A DNA stretch of 5,658 nucleotides from Actinomycetes bacterium (GCA_021823365.1 JAKAOD010000233.1:1-5658), one strand, 5' to 3'; counted from the first letter of the stretch, positions 1 through 5,658 are shown. Program-made: numbers and translations. The notes: generated from the sequence alone by a model not told the origin.

Positions 1-36
1 AGAGGTGCGACGGGCGCTCCGGCACGTCTGCTGGTC

Positions 37-56
37 GGGCGTTGTGCATCACGCCC
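37..56 (-). other. Hairpin in the leader beyond rpsJ
   Basis: On the minus strand GGGCGT (51-56) pairs with ACGCCC (37-42) around the loop GATGCACA. It would lie within the first two dozen bases of a transcript from the TAGGAT promoter. The loop contains an ATG (47-49) opening a frame that stays open for 16 codons to the window edge, but there is no Shine-Dalgarno and no recognisable protein. Confidence 0.3.
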
Positions 57-65
57 CGGACCGCT

Positions 66-95
66 ATCCTACCGGACCGCCAAAGGCACCGCCAA
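66..95 (-). promoter_or_regulatory. Candidate promoter for the downstream S10-operon genes: TTGGCG-18 bp-TAGGAT
   Basis: The minus strand has TTGGCG (90-95, 3 of 6 to TTGACA) and, 18 bp on, TAGGAT (66-71). TAGGAT is a common actinobacterial -10 form. Transcription would start near 59 and run out of the window at position 1. The gene it would serve is not visible; rplC is expected from conserved gene order but no L3 sequence appears within the window. Confidence 0.45.
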
Positions 96-101
96 GCCGA
101 C

Positions 102-120
102 CCTCCAGCAGAACCGGAGG
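102..120 (-). terminator. Hairpin after rpsJ, possible weak terminator
   Basis: CCTCCGG-TTCTG-CTGGAGG on the minus strand forms a 7-bp stem (one G-U pair) with a 5-base loop, beginning 23 bases after the rpsJ TGA. No U-tract follows. It lies just upstream of the promoter-like hexamers at 66-95, an arrangement suited to partial separation of rpsJ from the ribosomal genes expected next. Confidence 0.4.
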
Positions 121-143
121 TACGGCAAGGGGGGACGAGACCC

Positions 144-470
144 TCAGGCGTTCTGGATCTTGATCTCGATGTCCACGCCCGCGGGCAGGTCGAGACGCTG
201 GAGCGAGTCGACCGTCTTCGGCGTGTGCTCGACGATGTCCACCAGCCGCTTGTGCACCCGCATCTCGAAGTGCTCTCGGCTGTCCTTGTACTTGTGCGGC
301 GAACGAATCACCGTGTAGCGGTGCTTGTCCGTCGGCAGGGGCACCGGCCCCTGCACCTTCGCCTGGGTACGGAGGACCGTCTGAACGATCTTCTCCGTCG
401 ACTGGTCGAGGATCTCGTGGTCGTAGGCCTTCAGCCTGATCCGGATCTTCTGTCGGTTGCCGTCGGCCAT
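144..470 (-). CDS. rpsJ: 30S ribosomal protein S10 (NusE)
   Basis: S10 is a 30S head protein that, free of the ribosome, acts as transcription antitermination factor NusE with NusB and links NusG to the leading ribosome. The 108-residue protein is slightly longer than usual (about 101-105) because of a few extra residues before [18 protein letters not shown]. Other conserved parts are [20 protein letters not shown] (41-60), the loop region [18 protein letters not shown] (62-79) and [14 protein letters not shown] at the end. The ATG at 468-470 is the only plausible start; the frame continues upstream into tuf without homology. Shine-Dalgarno support is weak (AGGG, 12 bases away). rpsJ opens the S10 operon in most bacteria, with rplC next. 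Here a hairpin and a promoter-like site follow, so it may be transcribed largely with tuf. Confidence 0.98.
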   Translation of the reverse strand: MADGNRQKIRIRLKAYDHEILDQSTEKIVQTVLRTQAKVQGPVPLPTDKHRYTVIRSPHKYKDSREHFEMRVHKRLVDIVEHTPKTVDSLQRLDLPAGVDIEIKIQNA

Positions 471-479
471 GGCTCGTCG

Positions 480-500
480 CGTCCCTCGTGCCCCGGAACG
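480..500 (-). other. Small hairpin in the tuf-rpsJ spacer
   Basis: On the minus strand CGTTCC (495-500) can pair with GGGACG (480-485) around a 9-base loop, with one U-G pair. The stem would hide AGGG (483-486), the only Shine-Dalgarno-like sequence before rpsJ, which is 12 bases from the ATG. The stem is short and may be chance. Confidence 0.2.
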
Positions 501-502
501 TC

Positions 503-1690
503 CTACTTGAGGATCTTGGTGACCCGGCCCGAGGCGACGGTCCGGCCGCCCTCGCGGATGGCGAACCTCAGGCCCTCGTCCATCGCGATCGGCTTCCCGA
601 GCTCCACGGTGACCTCGGTGTTGTCTCCGGGCATCACCATCTCGGTGCCTTCGGCCAGGGAGATGGAACCGGTCACGTCGGTGGTCCGGAAGTAGAACTG
701 TGGCCGGTAATTCGTGAAGAACGGCTTGTGACGGCCGCCTTCTTCCTTGGTGAGCACGTAGATCGCCGCCTGGAACTCGGTGTGCGGCGTGATGGAACCC
801 GGCTTGCACAGGACCTGACCGCGCTCGACGTCCTCCTTCTTCGTGCCTCGGAGCAGCGCGCCGATGTTGTCACCGGCACGACCTTCGTCGAGGAGCTTGC
901 GGAACATCTCGACACCGGTGACCGTGGTCTGCTGAGTGTCCCGGAGCCCGACGATCTCCACGGCGTCGCCTACGTGCACGACACCCTGCTCCACCTTCCC
1001 GGTCACGACGGTGCCGCGACCGGTGATGGACATGACGTCTTCGACCGGCATGAGGAACGGCCTTTCGACGTCACGGATCGGCTCGGGGATGTACTCGTCC
1101 ACCGCGTCCATGAGCTCGATGATCTTCGGCGTCCAGTCTGGGTCGCCCTCGAGGGCCTTGAGGGCGCTGACGCGCACGACGGGGACGTCGTCACCTGGGA
1201 ATGTGTACTCGTTCAGCAGCTCGCGCACCTCGAGCTCCACGAGGTCGAGGAGCTCAGGGTCGTCCACCATGTCGGCCTTGTTCAGTGCGACGACGATGGA
1301 GGGCACTCCGACCTGACGGGCGAGCAGCACGTGCTCACGGGTCTGGGGCATGGGGCCGTCTGCGGCGGACACCACCAGGATGGCGCCGTCGACCTGAGCG
1401 GCACCGGTGATCATGTTCTTGATGTAGTCGGCATGGCCCGGCATGTCGACGTGCGCGTAGTGGCGCTTCGCCGTCTCGTACTCGACGTGCGCGATGGAGA
1501 TGGTGATGCCGCGCTGCTTCTCCTCCGGCGCCTTGTCGATCTGGTCGAAGGGGGTGAAAGCGACGTTCGGGTTCTGTTCAGACAGCACTTTCGTAATGGC
1601 CGCGGTCAGCGTGGTCTTGCCGTGGTCGATGTGCCCCATCGTCCCCACGTTCACGTGGGGCTTCGAGCGCTCGAACTTCTTCTTGGCCAT
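503..1690 (-). CDS. tuf: Elongation factor Tu
   Basis: EF-Tu delivers aminoacyl-tRNA to the ribosomal A site as a GTP complex. The protein is 395 residues, as expected. The GTPase domain shows G1 GHIDHGKT (19-26), G2 RGITI (60-64), G3 DMPGH (82-86) with the catalytic His86, G4 NKAD (137-140) and G5 SALK (175-178). Domain II starts near PFLMPVEDV (211-219), and domain III includes [19 protein letters not shown] (318-336). The DMPGH motif has Met where most bacteria have Cys (E. coli C81). Gln126 and Ala377, matching E. coli Q124 and A375 where kirromycin-resistance changes arise, are wild type. The start is fixed by the conserved [18 protein letters not shown] abuts the ATG directly and AGGGAG lies 12 bases upstream, so neither Shine-Dalgarno spacing is ideal. 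The gene sits 123 bp after fusA, and rpsJ follows after 32 bp. Confidence 0.98.
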   Translation of the reverse strand: MAKKKFERSKPHVNVGTMGHIDHGKTTLTAAITKVLSEQNPNVAFTPFDQIDKAPEEKQRGITISIAHVEYETAKRHYAHVDMPGHADYIKNMITGAAQVDGAILVVSAADGPMPQTREHVLLARQVGVPSIVVALNKADMVDDPELLDLVELEVRELLNEYTFPGDDVPVVRVSALKALEGDPDWTPKIIELMDAVDEYIPEPIRDVERPFLMPVEDVMSITGRGTVVTGKVEQGVVHVGDAVEIVGLRDTQQTTVTGVEMFRKLLDEGRAGDNIGALLRGTKKEDVERGQVLCKPGSITPHTEFQAAIYVLTKEEGGRHKPFFTNYRPQFYFRTTDVTGSISLAEGTEMVMPGDNTEVTVELGKPIAMDEGLRFAIREGGRTVASGRVTKILK

Positions 1691-1715
1691 CTCCTCGAAC
1701 TACTCCCTGATCTCG

Positions 1716-1741
1716 GGCGGCACCCCTTCGGGCCCGCCGCC
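1716..1741 (-). other. Hairpin in the tuf leader
   Basis: On the minus strand GGCGGC (1736-1741) pairs with GCCGCC (1716-1721), and inside it CCC-GAA-GGG forms a small inner stem (1724-1732) separated by an internal loop. It ends 25 bases before the tuf ATG. The adjoining self-complementary CCGCCGGCGG offers competing pairings. I see no -10-like hexamer in the 123-bp fusA-tuf spacer, so tuf probably depends on read-through from upstream. Confidence 0.35.
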
Positions 1742-1786
1742 GGCGGTCACCCGCCCGTGGTGGTGTCTTTCCTCTTCGTGCCGCTC

Positions 1787-1810
1787 GCCCGCCGGCCACT
1801 GCCGGCAGGC
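1787..1810 (-). terminator. GC-rich hairpin directly after fusA
   Basis: Three bases past the fusA TAG, the minus strand reads GCCTGCCGGC-AGTG-GCCGGCGGGC, a 10-bp stem with one U-G pair and a 4-base loop. The bases that follow (GAGCGGCACGAAGAGG) contain no U-tract. A partial U-less terminator, or a processing and stability element separating fusA from tuf, would both fit. Its closeness to the stop codon resembles 3'-end structures, but the function is unproven. Confidence 0.5.
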
Positions 1811-1813
1811 CCC

Positions 1814-3913
1814 CTACTCGCCGCGTGCTCGGGCGATGATCTCCTTGGCAATCGAGTCGGGCACTTCGTTGTAGGCGTGGAACTGCATCGTGTACGTGGC
1901 TCTGCCCTGGGTACGCGAACGCAGATCGGTAGCGTAGCCGAACATGTCGGCCAGCGGTACCTGCGCCCGAACGACGTGGCTGTTCCCGCGCTGCTCCATC
2001 CCCTCGACCTTTCCGCGACGGGAGGAGAGGTCGCCGATCACGTCGCCCATGTAGTCCTCGGGCGTGACCACCTCGACCGCCATGACCGGCTCCAGGAGGA
2101 CCGGATCGGCCATGCGGAGGGCCTTCTTCACCGCCATCGAGCCGGCGATCTTGAAGGCCATCTCGGACGAGTCGACCTCGTGGTACGAGCCGAAGGTGAG
2201 GGTCACCCGGACGTCGACGGTCGGGTAGCCGGCCAGGACGCCGGAGGTGAGCGCCTCCTGGATGCCGGCATCGACCGCGGGGATGTACTCCTTGGGGATC
2301 ACCCCACCCGTGATCTTGTCGATGAATTCGTAGCCCCCACCGGGGCCGGTCGGCTCGACCTCGATCACGACGTGGCCGTACTGGCCACGTCCACCCGTCT
2401 GGCGCACGTAGCGCTCCTCTACCTTTCCCACCGCCTTGCGGATGGTCTCCCGGTAGGCGACCTGGGGCTTGCCCACGTTCGCGTCGACGTTGAACTCCCG
2501 GAGCATCCGGTCGACGAGGACCTCCAGGTGGAGCTCGCCCATCCCCGAGATGACGGTCTGCCCGGTCTCCTCGTCGGTCCGGACGCGGAAGGTCGGGTCC
2601 TCCTCGCTCAGGGCGAAGAGGGCCTTGCCGAGCTTGTCCTGGTCCGCCTTGGTCTTCGGCTCCACCGCGACGTGGATGACGGGCTCGGGGAACTCGAGCG
2701 CCTCGAGCACGATCTGGTGGTCGGGGTCCGAAAGCGTGTCACCCGTCGTCGTCTGCTTCAGGCCGACCGCAGCCACGATGTCACCCGCGAAGATGGCGTT
2801 CTTGTCCTCGCGGTGGTTGGCGTGCATCTGCAGCAGCCTGCCGATGCGCTCCTTGCGCTCCCTGGTCGTGTTCATGACCGTGGCGCCCTTGCGCAGCGAT
2901 CCCGAGTAGACGCGCAGGTAGGTGAGCTTGCCCACGTAGGGGTCGGTCATGATCTTGAACGCGAGCGCGGCGAACGGCGCGCTGTCGTCGGCCGGTCGCT
3001 CGAGGGTCTCCTCCGGCGAGCCCGGTTTCGTGCCAACGGTCGGAGGAAGGTCGAGCGGGCTCGGGAGGTAGTCGACGACCGCATCGAGCATGGGCTGGAC
3101 GCCCTTGTTCTTGAACGCGGAGCCGCACAGGACCGGGACGACCTCGTTGGCCAGCGTGGCCGTGCGGAGCGCGCCTTGAAGGTCCGCTGCCGAGATCTCC
3201 TCGTCGGCGAGGAATTTCTCCATGATCGTGTCCGAATAGTTCGACAGCACGTCCACGAGCTCGTGGCGCGCGTCGTCGGCCTCCTTCTGGAGGTCCGCGG
3301 GGACCTCGACGTCGTTCCAGTGCTCGCCCATGCCCTCTTCCCACACGAGCGCGCGCTCGCGGAGCAGGTCGACCACCCCGCGGAACTCTCCCTCGCTGCC
3401 GATCGGGAGCTGGACCACCGCCGGAAGGGCGTCGAGTCGGTCCCGGATCATCTGCACGGTGCGTCGGAAGTCCGCACCGACCCGGTCCATCTTGTTCACG
3501 AAGCAGATCCGCGGGACGCGGTACTTGTTCGCCTGCCGCCAGACCGTCTCGGTCTGAGGCTCCACCCCGGCGACCGCGTCGAAGACCGCCACCGCGCCGT
3601 CGAGCACCCGAAGTGACCGCTCGACCTCCACGGTGAAGTCGACATGGCCCGGGGTGTCGATGATGTTGATCCACGTGTCGCGCCAGCGGCAGGTGGTCGC
3701 CGCCGAGGTGATGGTGATGCCGCGCTCTTGCTCTTGGACCATCCAGTCCATCGTCGCGGCGCCCTCGTGGACCTCGCCGATCTTGTAGTTGCGACCGGTG
3801 TAGTAGAGGATGCGCTCGGTCGTGGTGGTCTTGCCCGCGTCGATATGCGCCATGATCCCGATGTTGCGGGTCTTGGCGAGAGGGAATTCGCGCTGCGGCA
3901 GGGGGTCAGGCAT
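1814..3913 (-). CDS. fusA: Elongation factor G
   Basis: EF-G is the GTPase that drives tRNA-mRNA translocation and, with ribosome recycling factor, splits post-termination ribosomes. The 699-residue length is normal. The GTPase domain has G1 AHIDAGKT (22-29), G2 RGITI (64-68), G3 DTPGH (86-90), G4 NKMD (140-143) and G5 SAFK (265-268). Domain II begins near residue 313. Domain III carries [10 protein letters not shown] (456-465). Domain IV has GGRGQYGHV (507-515) and [10 protein letters not shown] with tip His578. Domain V includes [12 protein letters not shown] (623-634) and ends with [15 protein letters not shown]. The ATG at 3911-3913 is followed by the family-typical [15 protein letters not shown] from residue 11. 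No good Shine-Dalgarno precedes it, only a weak GAAGCGAG, so coupling to rpsG across the 27-base gap is likely. Its organisation suits the principal EF-G rather than a resistance paralogue. Confidence 0.98.
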   Translation of the reverse strand: MPDPLPQREFPLAKTRNIGIMAHIDAGKTTTTERILYYTGRNYKIGEVHEGAATMDWMVQEQERGITITSAATTCRWRDTWINIIDTPGHVDFTVEVERSLRVLDGAVAVFDAVAGVEPQTETVWRQANKYRVPRICFVNKMDRVGADFRRTVQMIRDRLDALPAVVQLPIGSEGEFRGVVDLLRERALVWEEGMGEHWNDVEVPADLQKEADDARHELVDVLSNYSDTIMEKFLADEEISAADLQGALRTATLANEVVPVLCGSAFKNKGVQPMLDAVVDYLPSPLDLPPTVGTKPGSPEETLERPADDSAPFAALAFKIMTDPYVGKLTYLRVYSGSLRKGATVMNTTRERKERIGRLLQMHANHREDKNAIFAGDIVAAVGLKQTTTGDTLSDPDHQIVLEALEFPEPVIHVAVEPKTKADQDKLGKALFALSEEDPTFRVRTDEETGQTVISGMGELHLEVLVDRMLREFNVDANVGKPQVAYRETIRKAVGKVEERYVRQTGGRGQYGHVVIEVEPTGPGGGYEFIDKITGGVIPKEYIPAVDAGIQEALTSGVLAGYPTVDVRVTLTFGSYHEVDSSEMAFKIAGSMAVKKALRMADPVLLEPVMAVEVVTPEDYMGDVIGDLSSRRGKVEGMEQRGNSHVVRAQVPLADMFGYATDLRSRTQGRATYTMQFHAYNEVPDSIAKEIIARARGE

Positions 3914-3935
3914 GCGGGCTCGCTTCGAAGAAGGG

Positions 3936-3958
3936 GCCCACTACCAGCGGTAGTGGGC
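3936..3958 (-). other. 10-bp hairpin spanning the rpsG stop codon
   Basis: On the minus strand GCCCACTACC-GCT-GGTAGTGGGC forms a perfect 10-bp stem with a 3-base loop. The left arm encodes Ala-His-Tyr and the first base of Arg; the loop and right arm hold the rest of Arg, the Trp and the TAG stop. The stem ends 22 bases before the fusA ATG. The 3' end of the right arm (GUGGGC, 3936-3941) could instead pair with GCCCGC (3914-3919) directly before that ATG, giving a possible alternative fold. The short C/U stretch that follows is not a classical U-tract. A role in rpsG-fusA coupling, processing or partial termination is inference. Confidence 0.55.
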
Positions 3959-4411
3959 GAAGGCCTTGTTCGACTCGGCCATCTTGTGGAGGTCCTCGCG
4001 ACGCTTCACCGCCGCACCGACGCCGTTGGACGCGTCGAGGATCTCGTTCGCCAGGCGCTCGGCCATGGTCTTCTCGCGGCGCTGCCGGGAGAAGCCCACG
4101 AGCCAGCGGATCGCGAGCGTCGTGGCGCGGCGCGGCCGCACCTCGACGGGGACTTGGTAGGTCGCGCCCCCGACCCGGCGGCTGCGAACCTCGAGCTCGG
4201 GGCGCGTGTTCTCGACCGCGCGCTTGAGGACGGTCACGGGCTCGCTCCCCGAGCGCTCCTGGACGAGCGTGAGCGCCCGGTAGACGAGCCGCTCCGCAAG
4301 GGTGCGCTTGCCGCGCGAGAGCACCTTGTTCACCACCTGGGTCACGAGCACCGAGCGGTAGACCGGGTCGGGCTGCAGGTCGCGTCTGGGGGCGGGTCCG
4401 TTGCGCGGCAT
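3941..4411 (-). CDS. rpsG: 30S ribosomal protein S7
   Basis: S7 is a primary 16S rRNA binding protein that nucleates assembly of the 30S head and lines the E site. The 156-residue length is the standard one. It starts [10 protein letters not shown] and contains [15 protein letters not shown] (15-29), [20 protein letters not shown] (73-92), [19 protein letters not shown] (102-120) and [20 protein letters not shown] (126-145). The [12 protein letters not shown] end is typical of Actinomycetota. The ATG is one base after the rpsL stop, so the long rpsL-rpsG spacer in which E. coli S7 represses its own operon is absent here. The TAG stop lies inside a 10-bp hairpin (3936-3958) and in the same frame as the fusA ATG ten codons on. 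Confidence 0.98.
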   Translation of the reverse strand: MPRNGPAPRRDLQPDPVYRSVLVTQVVNKVLSRGKRTLAERLVYRALTLVQERSGSEPVTVLKRAVENTRPELEVRSRRVGGATYQVPVEVRPRRATTLAIRWLVGFSRQRREKTMAERLANEILDASNGVGAAVKRREDLHKMAESNKAFAHYRW

Positions 4412-4412
4412 C

Positions 4413-4784
4413 TCAGGACTCCTTCTTCGCGCCGTACCGGCTCCGGGCCTGGCTCCGCTCACGCACGCCCGAGGTGTCGAGCGCGCCGCGGATGACCTTG
4501 TAGCGGACGCCCGGGAGGTCCTTCACACGGCCACCGCGCACGAGCACGATCGAGTGCTCCTGAAGGTTGTGCCCGACACCGGGGATGTAGGCCGTGACCT
4601 CCACGCCGCTCGTCAGCCGGACGCGGGCCACCTTGCGGAGCGCGGAATTGGGCTTCTTCGGCGTGGTCGTGTAGACGCGCGTGCAGACCCCCCTCCGTTG
4701 GGGCGCCCCACGCAGAGCGGGGGTCTTGGTCTTGGACTGCTTGGCCTCCCGTCCTCTGCGGACGAGCTGGGCGATGGTGGGCAC
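4413..4784 (-). CDS. rpsL: 30S ribosomal protein S12
   Basis: S12 lies at the decoding centre of the small subunit and helps monitor codon-anticodon pairing. The protein is 123 residues from a GTG start ([10 protein letters not shown] at the N-terminus), matching the usual 122-125. Conserved blocks are [20 protein letters not shown] (31-50), [12 protein letters not shown] (67-78) and [14 protein letters not shown] (82-95). Lys43 and Lys88, corresponding to E. coli K42 and K87 where streptomycin-resistance mutations occur, are both the wild-type lysine. Asp89, the family's known methylthiolation site, is also present. It is the first gene of the str operon. Its last codons overlap the rpsG ribosome binding site, and its TGA is one base from the rpsG ATG, so the two are very probably translationally coupled. 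The C-terminus GAKKES is slightly unlike the more usual Lys/Pro-rich end. Confidence 0.98.
   Translation of the reverse strand: MPTIAQLVRRGREAKQSKTKTPALRGAPQRRGVCTRVYTTTPKKPNSALRKVARVRLTSGVEVTAYIPGVGHNLQEHSIVLVRGGRVKDLPGVRYKVIRGALDTSGVRERSQARSRYGAKKES
4419..4424 (-). promoter_or_regulatory. Ribosome binding site of rpsG inside the rpsL 3' end
   Basis: AAGGAG on the minus strand, 7 bases before the rpsG ATG (4409-4411), is the best Shine-Dalgarno sequence in the window. It also encodes the Lys-Glu of S12's last residues. It fixes the rpsG start at 4411 rather than at the in-frame ATG at 4460-4462, which lies within rpsL. Confidence 0.85.
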
Positions 4785-4791
4785 GCGTGTG

Positions 4792-4797
4792 TCCTCT
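4792..4797 (-). promoter_or_regulatory. Ribosome binding site of rpsL
   Basis: AGAGGA on the minus strand sits 7 bases before the GTG at 4782-4784. It decides the start: the in-frame ATG at 4890-4892, 36 codons upstream, would add a non-conserved Cys/Gly/Pro-rich stretch and has no such site. Confidence 0.8.
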
Positions 4798-4845
4798 GGT
4801 CCGAATGTGGGCGACGAGCTGCACGGGCCGGCGCAGCAACCCGCG

Positions 4846-4859
4846 CCGCCGTACGGCGG
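4846..4859. repeat. Perfect 14-bp palindrome at the predicted rpsL transcription start
   Basis: CCGCCGTACGGCGG reads identically on both strands. It lies 5 bases downstream of the TAGCAT hexamer, so it covers the predicted start site. As DNA it could be an operator for a dimeric regulator; as RNA it could form a 5-bp hairpin with a GTAC loop at the 5' end of the message. Which of these holds, if either, cannot be told from sequence. Confidence 0.4.
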
Positions 4860-4863
4860 GTCA

Positions 4864-4892
4864 ATGCTAGGGCAGCCGCCCGCCTGGAGCAA
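4864..4892 (-). promoter_or_regulatory. Candidate promoter for rpsL-rpsG-fusA-tuf: TTGCTC-17 bp-TAGCAT
   Basis: The minus strand carries TTGCTC (4887-4892, 3 of 6 matches to TTGACA) and, after exactly 17 bp, TAGCAT (4864-4869, 4 of 6 matches to TATAAT). Start would fall near 4857, leaving a leader of about 73 bases. The spacing is ideal and the place is right: the only large spacer upstream of the str operon. The hexamers are imperfect, and TACAAT at 4910-4915 is a competing choice. Both may be used in tandem. Confidence 0.45.
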
Positions 4893-4901
4893 GGCGAGCG
4901 G
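4876..4901 (-). other. Strong hairpin in the rpoC-rpsL spacer
   Basis: On the minus strand CCGCTCGCCT and AGGCGGGCGG form a 10-bp stem with one U-G pair around the loop TGCTCC. It is one of the longest stems in the window. It overlaps the candidate -35 at 4887-4892, so it can act as RNA only in transcripts that begin upstream, from the TACAAT promoter or by read-through from rpoC. No U-tract follows, so it is a poor match to a classical intrinsic terminator. Confidence 0.45.
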
Positions 4902-4909
4902 GTGAGCTC

Positions 4910-4915
4910 ATTGTA
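4910..4915 (-). promoter_or_regulatory. Candidate -10 element TACAAT for the str operon
   Basis: TACAAT on the minus strand matches the sigma-70-type -10 consensus at 5 of 6 positions and stands out in GC-rich DNA. No convincing -35 lies 16-19 bases upstream (GCCGGA at 17 bases), and there is no extended TGn. If used, transcription would start near 4903 and give a leader of about 119 bases before rpsL, opening directly with the hairpin at 4876-4901. Confidence 0.4.
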
Positions 4916-4925
4916 CCGGCGCGAC

Positions 4926-4958
4926 GTCCCCGTCCGGCCGGGGACCGGGAGCCGGTCC
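4926..4958 (-). terminator. Two overlapping, mutually exclusive hairpins downstream of rpoC
   Basis: Reading the minus strand 18 bases after the rpoC stop, hairpin A is GGACCGG-CTC-CCGGTCC (4942-4958, 7-bp stem, 3-base loop). Hairpin B is GTCCCCG-GCCGGA-CGGGGAC (4926-4945, 7-bp stem, 6-base loop). They share 4942-4945, so both cannot form fully at once. No U-tract follows either. The site could be a weak or U-less terminator, a processing site, or a barrier protecting the rpoC 3' end. The function is inferred; only the complementarity is seen. Confidence 0.45.
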
Positions 4959-4975
4959 TGTCCAAAGCAGGCGGT

Positions 4976-5658
4976 TCACGCTCCGGCGCCGCCGGCGGCG
5001 TCCGTGGCGTCCGTCTCGGCGTCGTCCTGGCTGGCTGCCAGCCAGCTCGCGTCGACGGGGGGTCGGTAGCCGTCCACGCCGCCGGACCCGTCTCCCCCCA
5101 TGTCCCGCAGCCACGCGGCCAGGTCCTCGGTACCGGTGTCCCCGCCCGCGCCCACCGTCCAGAAGGGCAGGGCCTCGGCGTGGGGCAGTTCCAGCCGGAT
5201 GTGGCGGTAGTGGTCCATGCCGGTCCCCGCCGGGATCAGCTTGCCGATGATGATGTTCTCCTTCAGGCCGAACAGCTGGTCGCTGCGGCCCTCGATGGCC
5301 GCCTCGGTGAGCACCCGGGTCGTCTCCTGGAAGGAGGCCGCCGAGAGCCAGCTGTCCGTGGCGAGGGAGGCCTTCGTGATCCCCATGAGCTCCGGTCGGC
5401 CCTCGGCGGGGCGCTTCCCTTCTTCCACGAGGTGGCGGTTGACCTCGGCGTAGACCTGGTTGTCCACGCGCTCGCCTGGGAGGAACGGGGCATCCCCCGG
5501 CTCGGCGACGAGCACCCGGCGGAGCATCTGGCGGACGATCAGCTCGATGTGCTTGTCGTGGATCGACACGCCCTGGTCCCGGTAGACCTTCTGGACCTCC
5601 TCGACCAGGTACTGCTGGGTCTCGCGGATGCCGCGGACCTCGAGGAGCTCCTTGGGGT
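4976..5658 (-). CDS. rpoC: RNA polymerase beta' subunit, C-terminal part (5' end cut by window edge)
   Basis: The largest catalytic subunit of RNA polymerase; only the last 226 codons are present. The reading frame is open from the window edge (first full codons read [10 protein letters not shown]) to a TGA at 4976-4978. A GTG at 5567-5569 lies inside the gene and is not its start. Family hallmarks are clear in order: the [18 protein letters not shown] block, [15 protein letters not shown] at fragment residues 34-48, [19 protein letters not shown] at 92-110 with [10 protein letters not shown] following, and [17 protein letters not shown] at 130-146. This is the conserved end of beta', where the chain contacts omega. 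An 80-residue lineage-specific tail follows, rich in Gly, Ala and Asp. rpsL follows in the same direction after 191 bp, the common actinobacterial order. Identity is certain; only the missing 5' part cannot be judged. Confidence 0.98.
   Translation of the reverse strand, partial: PKELLEVRGIRETQQYLVEEVQKVYRDQGVSIHDKHIELIVRQMLRRVLVAEPGDAPFLPGERVDNQVYAEVNRHLVEEGKRPAEGRPELMGITKASLATDSWLSAASFQETTRVLTEAAIEGRSDQLFGLKENIIIGKLIPAGTGMDHYRHIRLELPHAEALPFWTVGAGGDTGTEDLAAWLRDMGGDGSGGVDGYRPPVDASWLAASQDDAETDATDAAGGAGA

Noticed and set aside
1..49. Short open frame from ATG at 47-49 running off the window, considered as the start of rplC
   Set aside because: The 16 residues do not resemble the L3 N-terminus, there is no Shine-Dalgarno, and the ATG lies in a hairpin loop.
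471..809. Extension of the rpsJ frame upstream into tuf
   Set aside because: The upstream part has no S10 similarity and overlaps tuf in another frame; the ATG at 470 gives the family length.
2166..2201. EF-G domain IV reading TFGSYH rather than DGSYH, considered as an unusual tip loop
   Set aside because: E. coli EF-G also has FGSYH at this place, so it is normal variation; the tip His is intact.
488..3616. A 1042-codon open frame on the plus strand antisense to tuf and fusA
   Set aside because: It mirrors the codon structure of two certain genes, crosses their spacer, and yields a repetitive Val/Asp/Leu/His/Arg-rich protein with no recognisable domain. Long antisense frames are expected in GC-rich DNA.
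3914..3943. In-frame rpsG TAG and fusA ATG, considered as a read-through fusion of S7 and EF-G
   Set aside because: Both proteins are complete with canonical ends; being in the same frame has a one-in-three chance and nothing indicates recoding.
3644..4495. A 283-codon plus-strand frame opposite fusA, rpsG and rpsL
   Set aside because: Antisense shadow with biased, motif-free composition covering three well-supported genes.
4785..4892. N-terminal extension of rpsL to the ATG at 4890-4892
   Set aside because: The added 36 residues are not part of S12, the extension covers the candidate promoter and palindrome, and AGAGGA fits the GTG at 4784.
4401..5069. A 222-codon plus-strand frame crossing the rpoC-rpsL spacer
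   Set aside because: It overlaps both coding ends antisense, has no ribosome binding site I can see, and resembles no protein family.
1..5658. Search for tRNA or rRNA genes, mobile elements, CRISPR repeats, and terminators with U-tracts
   Set aside because: None could be recognised on either strand; the window is tightly packed with the six housekeeping genes.

Overview
This window is a compact bacterial housekeeping locus: the end of the rpoBC operon followed by the complete str operon and the first gene of the S10 operon. All six genes lie on the minus strand, so transcription runs from high to low coordinates: rpoC (3' part only), rpsL, rpsG, fusA, tuf, rpsJ. Base composition is very high in G+C. 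The protein sequences point to Actinomycetota: S7 ends in [12 protein letters not shown], and EF-Tu lacks the usual Cys in its G3 motif. The DMPGH form of that motif makes me lean towards Acidimicrobiia or a related deep actinobacterial lineage, but this is a tentative judgement from memory.

Layout: 4976-5658 encodes the RNA polymerase beta' C-terminus, cut by the window edge. 4785-4975 is a 191-bp spacer with several potential RNA hairpins, two candidate -10 elements and a 14-bp palindrome. rpsL (GTG start) and rpsG are separated by one base. A 27-bp spacer precedes fusA, and a 10-bp hairpin straddles the rpsG stop codon there. fusA and tuf are separated by 123 bp holding two further hairpins. 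tuf and rpsJ are 32 bp apart. After rpsJ, 143 bp without a recognisable gene contain a hairpin, a promoter-like pair of hexamers and another hairpin, before the rest of the S10 operon presumably begins beyond the window.

Together the genes make core parts of the expression machinery: RNA polymerase beta', small-subunit proteins S12, S7 and S10 (S10 is also NusE), and the elongation factors EF-G and EF-Tu. All complete genes have family-typical lengths and intact key motifs. S12 has the wild-type lysines of streptomycin-sensitive strains.

I found no mobile element, CRISPR array, RNA gene or defence gene, and no sign of an undescribed protein system. What deserves a second look is the RNA-level layout: possible hairpins at nearly every gene junction, none with a U-tract, including a mutually exclusive pair after rpoC and one over the rpsG stop codon upstream of an SD-less fusA start. 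The hairpins and promoters were found by eye. In such GC-rich DNA some will be chance, so they need folding and comparative tests.
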